Positions 23,500 through 34,974 of a stretch of 64,000 nucleotides of DNA are shown here, piece by piece (the first letter of the stretch is position 1; each line of letters begins with the position of its first letter). This stretch comes from Cephalotrichum gorgonifer (Eukaryota; Ascomycota; Sordariomycetes; Microascales; Microascaceae). The translations under genes were made by a program, and so were the position numbers. The notes beneath the pieces were generated by a model. That model searched no databases. It was not told the origin of the DNA and saw only the letters and a program-made list of their open reading frames with translations. The DNA lies in NCBI GenBank assembly GCA_900312665.1, contig ONZQ02000010.1:1479987-1543986 (forward strand), given 5' to 3'.

Positions 23500-26380
23500 C
23501 TATATGAGGGTAATGACTTGAGACGGAGTGTTCGTGGACAAGAGCATGTTGTGGTGTTGCCACAGGCTCCCTAGACGTCCAAGTTCGTCCAGAGCTGCTT
23601 TGTCTCCTGAGGCCACCGGCATGTTGAAATTTTCATGGACGAGTCCGATCCTGCGGAACACACACCGCTCCAAATCTATCACCTGCAGCACAAGCCCTAC
23701 CCTCTCGAGCATCACACCCGACGGATACCGGCCCTTTACCCAGGCTACAGGAAGGCAGTAGAACCCGACGTCGCGCGGGGGAATTTGGGGCGCGTGGTAC
23801 CCTAAATAGTTGAGGTGGGAGTCAAATGTGACGGTAATATTCGTCCCCAATGGCGTGGATGGCTCGTTTTCTCCGTTGATGGAGTGCACGATAATTGCTT
23901 GCGAGGCGGTCACGGAGCTTCCCCCGTTGGGAGACTTGTCGTGGAGAATGGGATTGCCGGGTTCGGGATACAGACTTTCGTGGAGGAACCTTCTGCCGGC
24001 GCTTAAGCGCCTGGGGTTGTGGCCGGGAGGTTGTTCAATGTGATCGCCGAAGACAATACGGTTCAGGGAGCCATGCAGCGTGAGCGAGGAACCTGTGTCT
24101 CCTAGAGTCGAGTCCGAGAATATGTAACGACGGTGAATGGTCTCAATTCTGCAGAGAGTTCCGGTCTGTTTGCTTATGATCTCGCTCGATCCACTATAGT
24201 CCATCCTGTAAGTCTCTTTAAAGGTACGTATATGAAGTATATATATACGGTGTGTGCGTGTGTGTTTGTAACTAAACTATACAGGTCATGACTTACACTC
24301 TCTTAGGTAGCTGGAAACTGTGAACAATTTGTTCCTGGGCTCGTGAGGCCCAGGACCAAGAGGGTGGCCCCAATTCACCCACGCGACGAAGGGCCTTGGG
24401 ACGTGATGGCGAAAGTCGTGCAGGATTCCTCCAGTTAACCAGCCACTGGGGGCTCACAAATTGGACGTCTGCAGGTGAGCCTTTCTCACGTCCCTTGAGA
24501 CTGCTACTAGTGGAGGTCGTCCAGAGAAGATCATAAAGCAGCTTGTCGCTCCACAACCCAGCCACATATTCGTTACCAGGTCTGACGGACATCAGGCTCT
24601 TCACAATGCCCGCCAAAGCAGGGAGTCTGTCGGAATGATAAGTCAGATCGAGCCCGGTGTAGGTCTGGACGATGGACCACCATAGCCGGTGGAAGTCATC
24701 AGCCCAATAGTCTTCGGCCACACGATTGTCCAAGTCGCCACCTGTGGATCCCGCTTCGTAGTCCAAGGTCTGCAAGGAACGGACTTTGCGCCAGAAGCTC
24801 CCTTTTTGGTTCTCAGCGGCATTCATGATTCCACACTCGCATCTCATCTTTTCCTTACACTCCCATATCATTTCCGGGTGACTAAGATGCAGTACTCTCG
24901 CGGAGAGGAGGCGCTCCTGGAAAACCCAGCCTCTTCTGAGGAGTGGCCAGTGGTCAGGATCCGTGACATCTCCACCCGTAGTTGACCTGGTCGCCCTGTG
25001 CTGGCCCTGCATGACCGGATGGCGGATCTCGGTCCGTACACGCACATTGTAGTCTTTGTCTCCATTCGGGCCACCCCGCTTGCCAAAAATATCGGCTAGA
25101 ATGTTGCCAGAATCAGAGAGTATTCCAGAGCGTGCGCCTTTCGCTGACGTAGCCGCGATAGTCACAGAGCTGTTTGAATATATGGTCGCCATCTTGGCTC
25201 CTCAGCTTCCCAGTCGGCCGGGTCATCCTGAATGATACATAATGAGTCGATCCAGAGATAATGAAGCCCAAGGTACCTGGTTACTGAGATTGCGTCTCGA
25301 AATGTCCTCGGCATTTTCATCCATGGAATATTCCGGAGGTGTTCCTGCAATGATGAAACGGTTGTTTGGAGGGGTTTGGATGTGCCCCAGCAGTGACTGA
25401 GACAGGCATACCGTTCCTTTGCCCCTGCCGGCTCAACGAGACGCAAGTCGTCATGGGAGTCGCCAAGATCTAGGATGCGAGTCGGTAACACAGGTGGCCC
25501 AAATCCTTCCGCTTGTCTACGGCAAGTAGGATGGTTTGCTTCGCAGTCCCTGAGCCAATCTGACATCAGGTCGAAGGAACGGGGGTGGTTAAGAGGAAGG
25601 ATATCTTGGCGCGACGGAAATAGTCCCCAGGGACAAGGAAGATCTGTTGAGAAAACACACTAATTAGCACAAGGCCGTACCATAAAAAGCAGAGACCGCA
25701 GGCTGGCCAGCCCTGCTGTACAATCCACAACGATCTCGGACCTCTTCTCTATATGAATCTCAGCCGCCTTCACACCTACCTGGAGTGCAATAGAAATTGA
25801 CCTCGAGTTTCGTCCGCCATTCGTGTCGTCGTGCCATTAGGTAGAAGTAGTCGGCGTTCCATTTACAGTTGCCGAAGACGTAGCGACCTTCCTCTTTCCC
25901 TTTGAGAGGGTGCAAAGACCCACCCACTGCCTCCGTGCCGCTTAGAAATATCGCACATAGGGGACAACCTAACCGTGCAGTGCCAATCGTTCCATAGGCC
26001 ATAGATCCTGCGGGAAGCTCGGAGTCTCTATTCTTCTGGCCGTATTCCCTGTAGACACGACACTGCAAACATGAAGATGCCTGCAGCAGACGGTCTCCTG
26101 CATGCCGCACGGCGTCGACGGGAAGAGACGCATCGGAAGGGGTTGACGCCACCGCCGTGAATTCTGGAGCCTGAGACCCTAGTATAGTTTCGGGGCGATG
26201 CCATCGGCTGATCCAGGGCTCAGAAACAGCTATAGGAGGGCTGGACCACGCACAAGGGGAGCCATTCACGGTATTGACATTTGAACTGGCTACAGCGCCA
26301 TGCTCGCAATCCGACACGGGCACCTGGTTGTTGATGCCTACGTTGGACTCTGATTCTGGTGCAGTGGTTCTTATGTCCAT
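23500..26380 (-). pseudogene. HET-domain protein with one-base frameshift
   Basis: Heterokaryon-incompatibility (HET) domain protein; such proteins trigger cell death after non-self fusion. Exons run 25780-26380, 24297-25643 and 23500-24205. The HET domain is clear: YACLSHCWGTSKPLQTT, MPRTFRDAISVTRYLGLHYLW, IDSLCIIQDDPADWEAEE, then ATIYSNSSVTIAATSA, GWVFQERLLSARVLH and a C-terminal WSWAS block. N-terminal cysteines (CLQCRVY, CPLCAIF) fit the usual region before HET. Between DWEAEE and the MATIYS strand (near 25,198-25,202) the frame is one base short, and no intron can be placed there because these motifs are always contiguous. Everything on both sides is otherwise open and well conserved, so the lesion is recent or an assembly error. 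All splice junctions close (CTPG/D, KRV/M). Confidence 0.85.
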
Positions 26381-27464
26381 AGTTATTGGCTTTTAGTTTC
26401 TGGGAAGCTGCAATGTGGCGGAGGCGTGGCTGAATATATGGAAAAGCAACTTGAATCGCGATTTAGAGCATATGGGGCCTCGCCGCTCGAAGAGTCGCAC
26501 TGGTTTCCTGGAAGTGAGGGGTCGTGTTTATTCTTCCACAAAGAGGGGCGCATGGATAAGGTAGAAAGTCACCGTGACACACAGCTGCTGCACCCTTGAC
26601 CAATCGCTGCCTCCAATCAACTCGGGCCAAACTCTTCCTCGATGTGAAGTGTTTACTGCGCTCGCCAATAAGCCACCCCAGTCCTGAGTTTGGGAACCGT
26701 TGCCTGACATTGCACCAATGGTGGGCAGATCTGAGGTATGATGAATCCACCCGGTGGGCCCTAATGAGTGTGTTGAATATGGCTTCTGCTTCCATACCTG
26801 GGAGCGATCGTGGGAAACTAATCTGCCAGTTTCATGTTTTGCCTGGTAGCAGACAGAAGGTACCGCTTATGTCGGTTAAGCTTGGATCTTAGTAATAGCG
26901 CCTTGGATGAGGCAGTCTTACACAGACATCAAATACGAATGCATTGAGTATGCATTGCTAAATCCGGCCACGAACGATTAGGTCCTAGTCACAAGGCCAC
27001 TGGGACGTTCATATCGCTCCCACCCTAGCTTGCTCCCTTTCAGAAAAGGCGGACGAGTACGTCGAGAAGAAAAATCGACGGGCGCCTGTCGCCTCTTCCC
27101 CGACCGGCGAGGACACCAGCCGGCTGGTGTCAACGTCCAATCATGGAGCGCCCAACTCTCCGCGAAGTTCGCACAGTTCTGAGCAACCTGGGCGCCCTCA
27201 CCGACCGCTCCATCTACCTTGGAAGGGACACCACTTTGCTCGCACCACTTTGATCGCCTTGCCAGTTGCTGTGGTGCCCTTCAGCAAGGATGGACTATGT
27301 AACCAACGATTCAGAGACTTGAATACACGCTACTTTTAACACGGCACAGGGCTTTTTTTTTCACGGGAGAGCGCCAGGGCGCCACCAAAGTTATTTAGTA
27401 ACATAAAAGATTAGGTAGTGACTGCGTAATCCATCGGCCCGACCTCACATCTCTTCACCACTCC
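26381..27464. other. Gene-free stretch between HET remnant and secreted protein
   Basis: Open frames on both strands around 26,460-26,890 have no domain resemblance. I found no tRNA or repeat. A T9 run occurs near 27,353. Confidence 0.5.
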
Positions 27465-27852
27465 CTAGGCAGGTCCCCAGCAGACGCACTCGAACGGATT
27501 GGTCAGGTATCCGCAGTACGGGACAGGCCCATCGCAGCAGTAGTAGCCGGCACAAGGACTAGGGCACCAGTAGCATGCTATAGACGATGAGCTTCACGTT
27601 ATTTGAAACTGTACAGGGGCCATACGGGTGTTACATACCAGCGGGGACGACCGCATCCTCGGCCGCAGCACTCGCGCTTTCCACTGTCTTATCAGTCGGC
27701 TTGGTGTCGAAGGCTGCCGACGTGTTAGTATGCAGAAGCTTTTTCCCTTTGAGGGACCACGACTTGCCTTGAATGCCCTGTTCCTCGAGGGGAACTGCCA
27801 TGACCTGGGCAGTAGAGGCCGCGAGAGCAAGAATAGTGAGCTGGAGCTTCAT
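27465..27852 (-). CDS. Small secreted cysteine-rich protein (8 Cys), effector-like
   Basis: Two exons, 27639-27852 and 27465-27577, close in frame around a 61-bp intron (GTATGT...CTATAG) and give 108 aa. Residues 1-19 are a signal peptide (MKLQLTILALAASTAQVMA). Residues 20-71 form a polar propeptide-like segment (KSWSLKGKK, then SASAAAEDA). The last 37 residues, encoded entirely by exon 2, carry all 8 cysteines in the pattern C-x2-C-x3-C-x4-CC-x6-C-x8-C-x-C, with many aromatic, Pro and Gly residues. Architecture, size and Cys density fit small secreted cysteine-rich proteins of fungi, some of which are effectors or antimicrobial. I recognise no named family. The ATG at 27852 was chosen because the signal peptide starts there. 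A TATA box lies 118 bp upstream. Confidence 0.82.
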
Positions 27853-29974
27853 GTTGAACGCTGTACTGCTGTGATACTTTCGAGATTGAGAAGTGGGTTG
27901 CTTGTCTGATCGAGTGGGTTGCTGATGTGAGGACGAGGAAGGTTGAGACAACTTGGCGAGATAGGGGTTTTATATAGTCCACCTCCTCACATACTGAAAA
28001 ATGCCCCCTACCATCAATAGCCCCGTATCCGGGCGGCAGATGACCCTTACAAGTTTGCGCGTCTCTTCGCACCGCCTCCACTATCACGACCGCCTACTGA
28101 CCCAAGCACCCCGATTCGTCGAGTTGAGCCGAACCCACGCCGCATCCGAGACCCCCGATGCCAATAATAGCTACCAATACGGAGTACGCGGGGAACAGAC
28201 ATCCCGAGCTTATTTGGTCCTCCCCGCGTGTTGCTCCATGCGGAGGTTCAGCCATCAAACGAAGTGCCGGAGATCGGCGGATCAGCGTCAGCTAAGCGCC
28301 GATCGCCCTAGCCCTACGTCAGTCCAAGACGCAACACATTCGAGCTACCGGGAAGTGTGCCCCTCGGTGAGAGACACGTCAAGAAGGCATGAGCGGAGTC
28401 GGACCGAGTGGAGTGGCCGCACAATGATGGATGATTAGTATTCGCCCTGGCTGCAAGAACGACTATCATGTATAGGCAGGGCGTCTTGGCAGATCGACGT
28501 AACTTTCAGGAGCATCCCGTCGCGCCAGTTCTGTAAGGCAGCCTGGGACATCCAGCTACGCATTACAGAGAGTCGGCAGATCGAAGACCAGCCCTTTACC
28601 TAGATAATATATTATTTCCACCTACCTGCAACAGGGGACCAGGCCGCCGCGAAGTTAGGATTGAGCAGCCGTCGACAGACTGATGATTCGTGGGAGGCTG
28701 TCTCAACATACAATATCCCGCCCATTATCAACGCTTGAACCGAGTGACCGTAGTTCTGAGTGGCGGTGTGTCGCGGAGAGGCCGGAGCAAGGCGCCCTTG
28801 ATATTCCCGAGGCAGTCCCATGGAACTTTGGAGTCAATGATGAAGCACTCAGCAGAGAAGTCTGTTGGGATTTGGAATTAGGACCAGGCTACGCCAAGAC
28901 GAGTGGTGAGACAAGTCTGATGCTGCAGCAGGTGGTACAGCAACCATGGGGCACGAGCCCTCGCGGGTGCATGCTCGGAGGAATACAGTTTGAGATCTTA
29001 CGTGTTGGCTGAGCGGCAAGCATCGACGACAGAGTTCCTCTTCCGCTAACTGTATGAAGCTCCACAAGATACAATACGGGGCGGAGGCATTGCCCCGCTT
29101 ACTCCCATCCAATAACACATACGGTCTCAAAAAAAAAGGCCCGCTTTGGCTTCCACAGGGTCCAGTTGGCGAGGAGTGACCGGGCATGGCCACTGGCTCA
29201 GGCTTTTGCTTTCAGCTCTATGTGTGGAAAGGGGCGCTACCGGCAGGCTCCTCTTGGGTAGCAACAGATCTTGTCTTGCCTCTTAGGTCACTTGGTGCGT
29301 CTTGGCTTTCCACTAATATATCTGGCACTCCTATATTCAAGTCTTCACCGGGGCGACCTAAGGCACAAGGCCTCGGCCAAGAGAGGCAGAAAGGGGGCGA
29401 TCTGCGAGCACGTGCCTGTGAATGGAGAATGAGAGCGGTTCAGGACATTACCCTACGATGTAATTGTGTCATCTAGCTTGGTGAGCGAGCCATGTGGGCC
29501 GGTCCCGTAGTTATATTTGAGGAACACGAGCCGGTCAAAGCAGTCTCGACTTCCTATTTTCTAGTCTTGTCGCAATGTCTCTCAGATATTTCGGGATCAC
29601 GTCGTCTACATTCGTTTACTTGAAAGAGACAGTGCAAAGGAAGAAATCGAAGGACTACAGGACATGAATGGCCGATGCTGACATTAATCTATATCATAGA
29701 ATCTATCATTGCTTTTCCCTTTATCCATTGAATCGTCTCTTTTCGCCCTAGAACATGAAGGCGAAGGCGGCCTTGCTGTAAACCTGGCCGAGTATCACGA
29801 GCCCCGTCACACATAACGAGCTAAGAGCTGGAGTTACGGATATCTTGGGCGCTGGCGGCACCATCATCGGAGCTGAGTACTCTCTTGCACCTTGGGGACA
29901 GCTAACCCCTTCGGTGCAGCCTTCGGTTCGAATAGACCCGAATTTCCTGACTCTCGAACATTTTCGCCGCTCGC
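27853..29974. other. Long gene-poor stretch
   Basis: About 2.1 kb with no supportable gene apart from the promoter of the secreted protein. Short open frames on both strands (for example near 28,000-28,440 and 28,850-29,190) lack any family resemblance. An A9 run lies at about 29,130. Confidence 0.5.
27968..27975 (-). promoter_or_regulatory. TATA box of the secreted cysteine-rich protein gene
   Basis: The minus strand reads TATATAAA about 118 bp upstream of the ATG at 27852. This is a good match to a core TATA element at a normal fungal distance and is consistent with a strongly regulated secreted-protein gene. Confidence 0.6.
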
Positions 29975-31717
29975 TCAGTTTCTGCCTCCCCTCCCGCCAC
30001 CTCCGTTCCGGCCTCCTCCTCCACCTCCTCCGCCGCGCCTCCCGCCACCGCCAGTCTTCGGCGGGTCGGGAACGGTGACTAGCCCCTTGACACCACGCAG
30101 GCCCATCTTTCCCGCAGTCGTCTTCGGGATGGGGGGCGTATCGGGCGACCCGAGCCCCTCACGCGCGAACACGTTGCCCTGCCTCACCAGCTCCTCCTTG
30201 TCCCACTTCATCTGCTTCATGAAGCTGTTGTAGTATCCGAGCCACGCCCGGTAGATCTTAGCCTTCTCCTCGTCCTCCATCTGCGCGGCGAGAGATAGTA
30301 CGTCGGCCGCCGAGGTCAAGTTCGCCTCGCGGGGAATCAAGGTGATCTCCTTGAGTGTCCACCTGGGGAACCAGTCCTCGATCGAGGTAACGATAAGGAT
30401 GCCGCGGCCCTCAGCGTCCGCGCGGGCCGTCCGACCGAGGCGGTGGATGTAGCTCTCCTTGTCCATAGGGATGCCGACCTGGATGACATCCGTGACGCCC
30501 GGGAAGTCCATGCCGCGGGCAACAACGTCAGTGGCCACGAGGATGGCGCTCGTGGCGTCGCGGAACTCGTTCGTGATCTTAATACGCTTGCTCTGGGTCA
30601 TCCGGCTGTGCAGGGTGGAGATGGGGGGCAGGCCAGGGAGGTTGGAGAGGAGGTAGCTGTAGAAGTCGGCTAGGGCGGCGGTCTGCGCGAAGAGGATGGC
30701 CTTGAAGATGCCCCCGCGGGCGGCCTCCTCGCGGACGCAGCCGATCATGGCGGGGGCCACGGCGCCGTAGGTGGGGACGGTGACGAGGTATTGCGGGACG
30801 CGCTCGTGAGTGTTTGCTTCGCCGACGGGGATTGTGGAGATGAACTTGTAGCCGGGGCCCAGGACGAGACCGGCCACCTTCTCGACGTGGGGCGCGATGG
30901 TGGCGGAGAAGAGCATGCCCTGGCGGTTGGTGGCCTTCTTGTCCGGGAGGCGGCCGACAATATCCGTGAGGTCGCGCATGAAGCCCATGTCCAGGAGACG
31001 GTCGGCCTCGTCGAGCACGAGGGTGTCGAGGGCGCGGAAGAGGTGCATGATGGACTCATTCGACATGTGGTCCAGGAGGCGACCGGGGGTGGCGATGAGA
31101 ATGTCGCACCCGCCGAGGATCTGCTTCTCCTCGCGGTCCTTGTTCGTGCCACCGATGGCGACGCGCACGCGCTTATTGGGTAGCCTCTGGAGGAGTTTTG
31201 TGGCCTCGTCGGAGATCTGCATGGCGAGCTCGCGGGTCGGGGTTATGATGAGGAGGGAGATGCCCGCGTCGGCAGGGCGGTTCTGCTGGATCATGGTCTG
31301 GAGGGCGGGGAGGAGGAAGGCGATGGTCTTGCCGGTTCCGGTCTTGGCCTGCACGAGGCAGTCATGGCGGTTCGGGGGGAGGAGCTCGTCGAGCGTCGCG
31401 GCCTGGACAGGGGTCATGAACTCGAACTTCATGTCCTCGGTGATGGTCTGGATGACGATCGGGGAAACGGTGTTGGTCCCCATGAGGTCGGCGAACCGCC
31501 TGGTTGCAAGGGGAACCGAACCGGCGGCGGGCTGCTGGATCGTAGAAGCGGGCTGGTGGAGGGATTTCTTCGTGGGGGCTGCGGGCGCGTCTTCTTGGGA
31601 GGGGGAGGGACGTCCGGAACCATTGTTCGAGGGGCCGCCGCGAGGACCGCCGCGGGGCCCGCCGCGGCCTCTCCTGCCGCCATGGCGGCGTCCGCCACGG
31701 TTGTTGGGGCCGTCCAT
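29975..31717 (-). CDS. DEAD-box ATP-dependent RNA helicase (Mss116/CYT-19-like)
   Basis: RNA chaperone/helicase, single exon of 580 aa from the ATG at 31717. Motifs in order: FEFMTPVQAATL (Q motif), QAKTGTGKT (I), PTRELAMQ (Ia), TPGRLLDH (Ib), VLDEADRLLD (II), LFSATI (III), ILFAQTAALADF (IV), ATDVVARGMDFPGVTDVIQV (V) and YIHRLGRTARA (VI). Motif V and the region after motif VI resemble the mitochondrial Mss116/CYT-19 group. The N-terminus is rich in RGG and the C-terminus ends in a Gly/Arg tail (GGGGRRGG...GGRN), both RNA-binding features. The frame stays open 168 bp upstream of the ATG and would encode a presequence-like stretch (YSILSQTFANLIPKPRKLL), but no in-frame ATG exists there. Confidence 0.93.
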   Translation of the reverse strand: MDGPNNRGGRRHGGRRGRGGPRGGPRGGPSNNGSGRPSPSQEDAPAAPTKKSLHQPASTIQQPAAGSVPLATRRFADLMGTNTVSPIVIQTITEDMKFEFMTPVQAATLDELLPPNRHDCLVQAKTGTGKTIAFLLPALQTMIQQNRPADAGISLLIITPTRELAMQISDEATKLLQRLPNKRVRVAIGGTNKDREEKQILGGCDILIATPGRLLDHMSNESIMHLFRALDTLVLDEADRLLDMGFMRDLTDIVGRLPDKKATNRQGMLFSATIAPHVEKVAGLVLGPGYKFISTIPVGEANTHERVPQYLVTVPTYGAVAPAMIGCVREEAARGGIFKAILFAQTAALADFYSYLLSNLPGLPPISTLHSRMTQSKRIKITNEFRDATSAILVATDVVARGMDFPGVTDVIQVGIPMDKESYIHRLGRTARADAEGRGILIVTSIEDWFPRWTLKEITLIPREANLTSAADVLSLAAQMEDEEKAKIYRAWLGYYNSFMKQMKWDKEELVRQGNVFAREGLGSPDTPPIPKTTAGKMGLRGVKGLVTVPDPPKTGGGGRRGGGGGGGGRNGGGGRGGRN

Positions 31718-32369
31718 CGGGAATGGGTACTGTACTTTGGTTTCTTTGGGAAGGATCGGGGTATGAGTGGGTAGGAAGATATGTTGATGGGTGTGAAGCT
31801 TTGAAGAGGAGTGTAGTAATTTTCTTGGCTTGGGAATTAAGTTTGCGAAAGTTTGAGAAAGTATGGAGTACAGATTGGGTGGCACGTGCGGATTGAGTGC
31901 GTCTGCGCCTTATCAATGGAATGGTGGGGGGGAGAGCTGGTGGCCGGAATGGAATGGGTGGCGGCGGTGACTAATACGGTGAAGGCGACTCAGATGTTCG
32001 CCCCTGTGGGCGAATAAGGGATTTCAATGCTGAGGTTTCTTGTTCAGGTGAAACCTTGGGCTGAAAGCGGCATTTCTATAGTATATGATGTATCGGGACC
32101 GAGTCTCGCATACCCTTGATGCCTAAGACCAGATTGAGCCCAGCCCACTTGTCATTCCACCTCGTGGCAGTTGGAGTGGTTCACCACCATCACCATTGGC
32201 CGAGTGATATACTGGCTTGTTCAATGAATTCCGTTAGATGCATACTCCGTAGCACATGCATGTGATTATGCCATATGACGATTTGCGAGACCCACAACCA
32301 AACAAGAAATCCACGACCGCATTGGGACATACTAAAATCGATACACAGACATACGATGGGCAGCAAAGA
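31718..32369. other. Intergenic region between DEAD-box helicase and P450
   Basis: The first 168 bp (to about 31,885) are open in frame with the helicase and may be 5' leader or cryptic coding sequence. No other gene, RNA or repeat was seen. Confidence 0.5.
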
Positions 32370-34158
32370 ATGCATATCCTGTTTCTCATTGGCCAGAGAG
32401 TTGTCTTGGCGGTCGTATATGGCCTCCTTTACACCGTCCTCCCCTTGATAGCCACGCGGACTATCTACCGAGCCAAATTCCACCCGTTGGCTGCCATTCC
32501 TGGGCCGAGACTTGCGGCCGTCACAAGCCTCTGGTATGCCTATCATGTTCGCCGCGGGAATATGCGCACCCTGGGGAGGACTCTCCATCGAAGATATGGC
32601 AGAATGGTACGGGTGCGACCGAATGAGGTCTGGTTCGATTCTGAAGAGGCGCTCAAGCTCATCTACAGTACATTTGCCCTCACCGTCCAGTCCAAGTGAC
32701 GAGGCAAGTAACACGGCTGACATGATAGGTAGATCCCGTGAGTGGATTTGAGAAATCCGACTTCTATTGTGAGTGGGCTCCACCTATTGACTCCTCCGTA
32801 CCGATCCCTGATGTTGATATTTATTTCGTCAAGTGGCCACCGTCTTGACCAAGCCACGTGTGGACTGGTGGCTACAGCCTCATTTCCCAGACACTCTTGA
32901 CCTGCTCTCCGAGAGAGATCGGAAGCGCTATCGTCTTCAGCGCAGGCTTATCGGACCTGTCTACACCATCGCCAACATCAAGAAATACGAGAAAGCGATC
33001 GACGGGGTAATAGCCCGGACGATAGCCCAAATCCAATCCCTGGATGGTGCCAGTGTCGACCTGAAGGAGTGGATGCACATCATTGCCGTGGAATGCCTTG
33101 GTGCGGCTGTGTTATCATGGTCGCCTGGGCTCCTACAGAAGAAGACTGATGGAGGCTCAGGGGGGCATGGCTACCTCGGATGGAGGAAGAAGAGTGTCTT
33201 TGGGCTCTTCCCCACGATTGTGTTGCTTGATTGTCTGTCGAAGCATCTCGCGAGGCCGTTTGTGCTGCTGTGGAACCTAGGCTACGCCCCCCCTCCTAAT
33301 TTCAAACCTTTCTTCACTGTGAGTATTTATCACGCCCTTTTCGGGGGTATGTAAGTTCCCTGCTAAGTAAGATTGTAGGGCATTCAAAGGCAGACGAAAC
33401 GCAGGCTCATACAGCTGGCGAAGGGGCAGAAGCTACCACACAAGGATGTTTTCGGTGACCTTATCGATGTGCACCGGGAGAAACCGGAGTTCACCTTGGA
33501 CTATCTCAAGCGTATGACGATCACAAACTTCGGCGCTGGGCACGAGACGATGGCTTCGACTCTGACCTCCGCCGTCGCCATGATCGCGTCTCACCCTGAG
33601 GTCTACTCCAGGGTAGCCGAGGAGGTTGGCCAGGCGAGCAAGCCATCAAAGTATGACAACGCAGTGCGTCTCAGTTACACGAGTGCAAGTATAAAAGAGT
33701 CCCAGAGGCTCCACCCGGTAATCGGCATGTCGCTCTCAAGGAAAGTTCCCTCATCAGGAATGACTATCCAAGGGACTCGCTTCCCCCCTGGGACCACTGT
33801 AGGCTGCTGCCCTATTTCCCTCCATCGCAACCCTGACATATTCGGCGTGGATCCGGACGAATTCATCCCTGACCGGTGGCTGGAAGCGGAGGACTCGAGG
33901 AGGATGGAGAGGTCGAGTTTGATCTGGGGCGGGGGATCGAGGACGTGTCCTGGGCGGCAGTTGGCTGAGCTGGTGGTTTTGAAGGTGATTACAGCCCTCT
34001 TTGAGAAGTTTTATATCGAAGTTGAGGTTCCGCCTGAGGATGAGATGCCTGTCTATTTCATGTCTATGATGTCGGGGGTCAGGGCTCGGTTTCTTGAGCG
34101 TGGAGGTGCTGGCGATGGGGATGGAAGGGAGGACGCCGAAGGAGGTTATACAGAGTAG
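32370..34158 (+). CDS. Cytochrome P450 monooxygenase with Trp in the haem loop
   Basis: Second ER P450. Exons 32370-32667, 32733-32768, 32834-33318 and 33379-34158 close in frame and give 532 aa. The N-terminal anchor (MHILFLIGQRVVLAVVYGLL) is followed by the hinge FHPLAAIPGP. Other blocks: GSGF-like segment ending KSDFY, RRLIGPVYT, I-helix GAGHETMAS, ExxR as KESQRLHP, and PDRWLE. The haem loop is IWGGGSRTCPGRQLAE, so the residue normally Phe in FxxGxRxCxG is Trp; the cysteine and the other loop residues are kept. The general pattern resembles fungal P450s near pisatin demethylase or benzoate hydroxylase. The 36-bp exon 2 and a GTCAAG acceptor make the 5' junctions slightly less certain than the rest. 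The last 20 residues are Gly/Asp/Glu rich. Confidence 0.9.
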
Positions 34159-34974
34159 TGTAATGCGAATACTAGGGAGGTCGGCCGGCTGCAATGTGCC
34201 TGGGTCTCTAACGTTGCCTTCGCGCTGGGATCTCATATGATTAAGCTCGCATGCCAAGTAAGCAAGTTCACAGCCATACAACTATCGATCCTATCCTCCT
34301 CATACAGCGCAGTGGATTGGCTCGTGGCCATCGGCCCAATTATATCTCTCGCGCCTTTAAGCCTTTCATGTCTGTTGCCTTCCCCAAAAGACGGGAATCC
34401 CGCATGACTAGAAGGAAACCGCCTACCGTCTTATTAACGCCTTGTCTCAAGGGGCATAACTTATATCTAGCATGAAGATAGCTATTGGAGCGATGTACAG
34501 GACCAAGCCCTGGCGCATGAGGTACGGCGCTGTTGGAAGTGCTGTCAGGGCGGAGACTTACTTTTAGAATAAGTGCATGGCGATCTACCTATTAATGTAG
34601 GGACCCGAATATAGAAGGAGTACTCCTGTCACGTGTATGTATCCCTGTGATCGGCAGATGGTATTTACACTACTGCTACCCTTATTTATCAGCAAAATAG
34701 GTCGCATTCGCTGCTCAACATGGGGCGTTGTGAATGCAAAGAGCCCACCAGTCTGCCTTGCCCACTTGGCGCACGCTAATAACAATAATAAGCCCGGATG
34801 AATCGGCTGGAAGTTGCGCCATCCTTGTATTGTATGGAACTTTTGGCTCTCACCACCGCAATCTTTTCCATAGGAGAGGACTGAATGAATTTCTTCTAAA
34901 TAAAAACCCAGCCACAGAAGACGCAAGAAGCCAAACCCCACTTGTATTTACGACACCCTCAAGCACAGCTCGAA
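34159..34974. other. Intergenic region between P450 and second HET gene
   Basis: Short open frames only. No domain, tRNA or repeat was recognised. Confidence 0.5.

Noticed and set aside
26463..26892. Overlapping open frames on both strands
   Set aside because: Neither strand shows domain motifs or splice structure.
28001..28438. Plus-strand open frame of 145 codons
   Set aside because: No family resemblance and an irregular composition; it overlaps the promoter region of the secreted protein gene.
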